DNA of 64,000 nucleotides from Artemia franciscana (Eukaryota; Arthropoda; Branchiopoda; Anostraca; Artemiidae). Shown one piece after another: positions 62,874 to 64,000 of the stretch (the first letter of the stretch is position 1; each line of letters starts with the position of its first letter). Under the pieces are notes generated by a model that saw nothing but the letters and a program-made list of their open reading frames with translations, did not search any database and was not told the origin of the DNA. The stretch is from positions 39,685,979 to 39,749,978 of the forward strand of contig NC_088872.1 in assembly GCF_032884065.1 (NCBI RefSeq), written 5' to 3'. The translations under genes and the position numbers were made by a program.

Positions 62874-64000
62874 GTAAGTTTTGTATTATTCATGTTTTGT
62901 CTGTTATTAGCTTTTTCTTGGCTGTTACAATCTTTGACTAAGCTACCTGATTTGACTAGGGTCACTGATGACCCATAGCCCACTAGTGAATACACCTTTC
63001 AATTCTTTCAAAATCTACTAGGCCTATAGGCTCAATTAGGCTACTTGCCTAGGTTACTGTTGCCAATTCTACTTTGAGTCATTAGGTGATATCTTGTTCC
63101 CTATAGCCCAATTGTTTTGCTGGGTGGCCTAGTTTGACTTACAGATTCAAAGGGTGACATCACTATAAGATAAAATTCTAGTTTAGCTACTTTTTACTAG
63201 GCCTATCTGTGAATGGGGTTAGGTCATAAAAAGGAATCCAGGGCAAAAAACACATAGGGAAGGTAGGTTATTACCAAGCTTTTATGTTAACCTCCTTATG
63301 ATTTCTAAGTCTTAGAAATTTGCCCACACTACTTGACAGTTTAGAATTTTGACAAAAAACATTAAACCTTAATTTTCTGTTTTCAGGTTCTTTTTCTCTG
63401 GTCTTAGTTTTGAAAATATAGTTCCTGTTAATTGAGTAGGCTTGAGCTTTAAGCTATAACTAAGGGTTTATCTAAATTAGATATAGGCAAATAGATAATT
63501 AGATATAGGTCCCAATTTATTTTATCAACAGGCTAAACATTCAGATTAAACACTCATCAATTATGTTCAGCTTTTTTAAATATGCTAATGCTAATAAGCA
63601 TTTAGCATGTAATATACTGTAATGAGGCTAAAGGTTTGATTCTCATTGAATAAATAAAACTGAATTTTTTTTTTTAATTAATAAAATTGGAAAAGAAAAA
63701 TTCAATAGTATAATATGTATTTTCAGTTCAATGCTGTAACAACTGGAAAAAAGAATATTTGTAATATAATTTGTTTTCTGTTAAGTGCCAATGATGCAGT
63801 AGGCTTTAGATTTCTAAAGTTAGGAAATATTAAGATTAGACCATTGTTGGAAACTATTGAATAGGTGTTTGCAGTCTCTCATCATGGTTGCACCAGCAGC
63901 AGTGACCTAGTGCATACCATATTGTGATTTTTGTTTGGGAATCCTTTAAAATATCATATAGTGATAGTATAAACATGAAGCATTTTTGTTTCTTATTAAT
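62874..64000 (+). other. First intron of the RD-rich gene (partial)
   Basis: The sequence after the donor at 62874 is AT-rich and carries repeated short 'aggcctaggctac' motifs. I see no second exon with a convincing acceptor, donor and open frame. One acceptor-like site (ttctgttttcag, ending near 63386) leads to a stop after about 11 codons. Confidence 0.45.

Noticed and set aside
62444..62978. Ile/Ser-rich minus-strand and Glu/Ile-rich plus-strand frames
   Set aside because: Shadows of the Asp-Arg coding run in other frames of the same purine-rich DNA.

Overview
The window is animal nuclear DNA from an AT-rich, repeat-laden invertebrate genome. Signs of this are split genes with GT-AG junctions, several decayed LINE retrotransposons, long microsatellites and many dispersed repeats. 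Nothing bacterial is present. A crustacean (possibly a brine shrimp) is my best guess from the overall look of the repeats, but no marker gene proves it.

Real host coding sequence is sparse. On the minus strand, three exons with perfectly matching splice phases (25972-26335, 10728-10852, 817-1017) form the start of one gene. It encodes a type II membrane protein: an acidic Ser/Asn-rich cytoplasmic tail, one transmembrane helix, then an acidic Ser/Thr/Pro stalk whose remainder lies beyond the left edge. Its introns are about 15.1 and 9.7 kb and hold most of the mobile DNA of the left third. A further exon-like segment lies on the minus strand at 30428-30541. At the right end, the first coding exon of a plus-strand gene (62363-62873) encodes an RD/RS-rich nuclear-type protein, and its remaining exons are off the window.

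Mobile DNA falls into several groups. (1) Three dead LINEs, all minus strand: about 5330-6710, 15384-19605 (nearly full length, ORF1 plus endonuclease/RT, broken by frameshifts, with the RT catalytic YADD block deleted) and about 60010-62070. (2) A hairpin-ended 'AAGTAAGGAGCGAC' family, with long copies at 12484-14240 and 40403-41935, a minus copy at 24240-24996 and fragments elsewhere; one copy contains a 128-bp foldback. (3) A 2.4-kb family made of about 290-bp internal units, present as two inverted copies (20025-22495 and 33866-36350). Families 2 and 3 share a terminal 20-nt hairpin of the same geometry.

The segment from about 50 to 59.5 kb is a distinct island of nested tandem and inverted repeats: about 155-bp units, a tandemly duplicated broken ORF of unknown family, a foldback whose arms carry (AC)n and (GT)n, an array of about 250-bp units, an array of about 32-bp units, and a 300-bp direct duplication. 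Shared fragments in opposite orientation at both ends suggest that it is one composite mobile or satellite-like structure.
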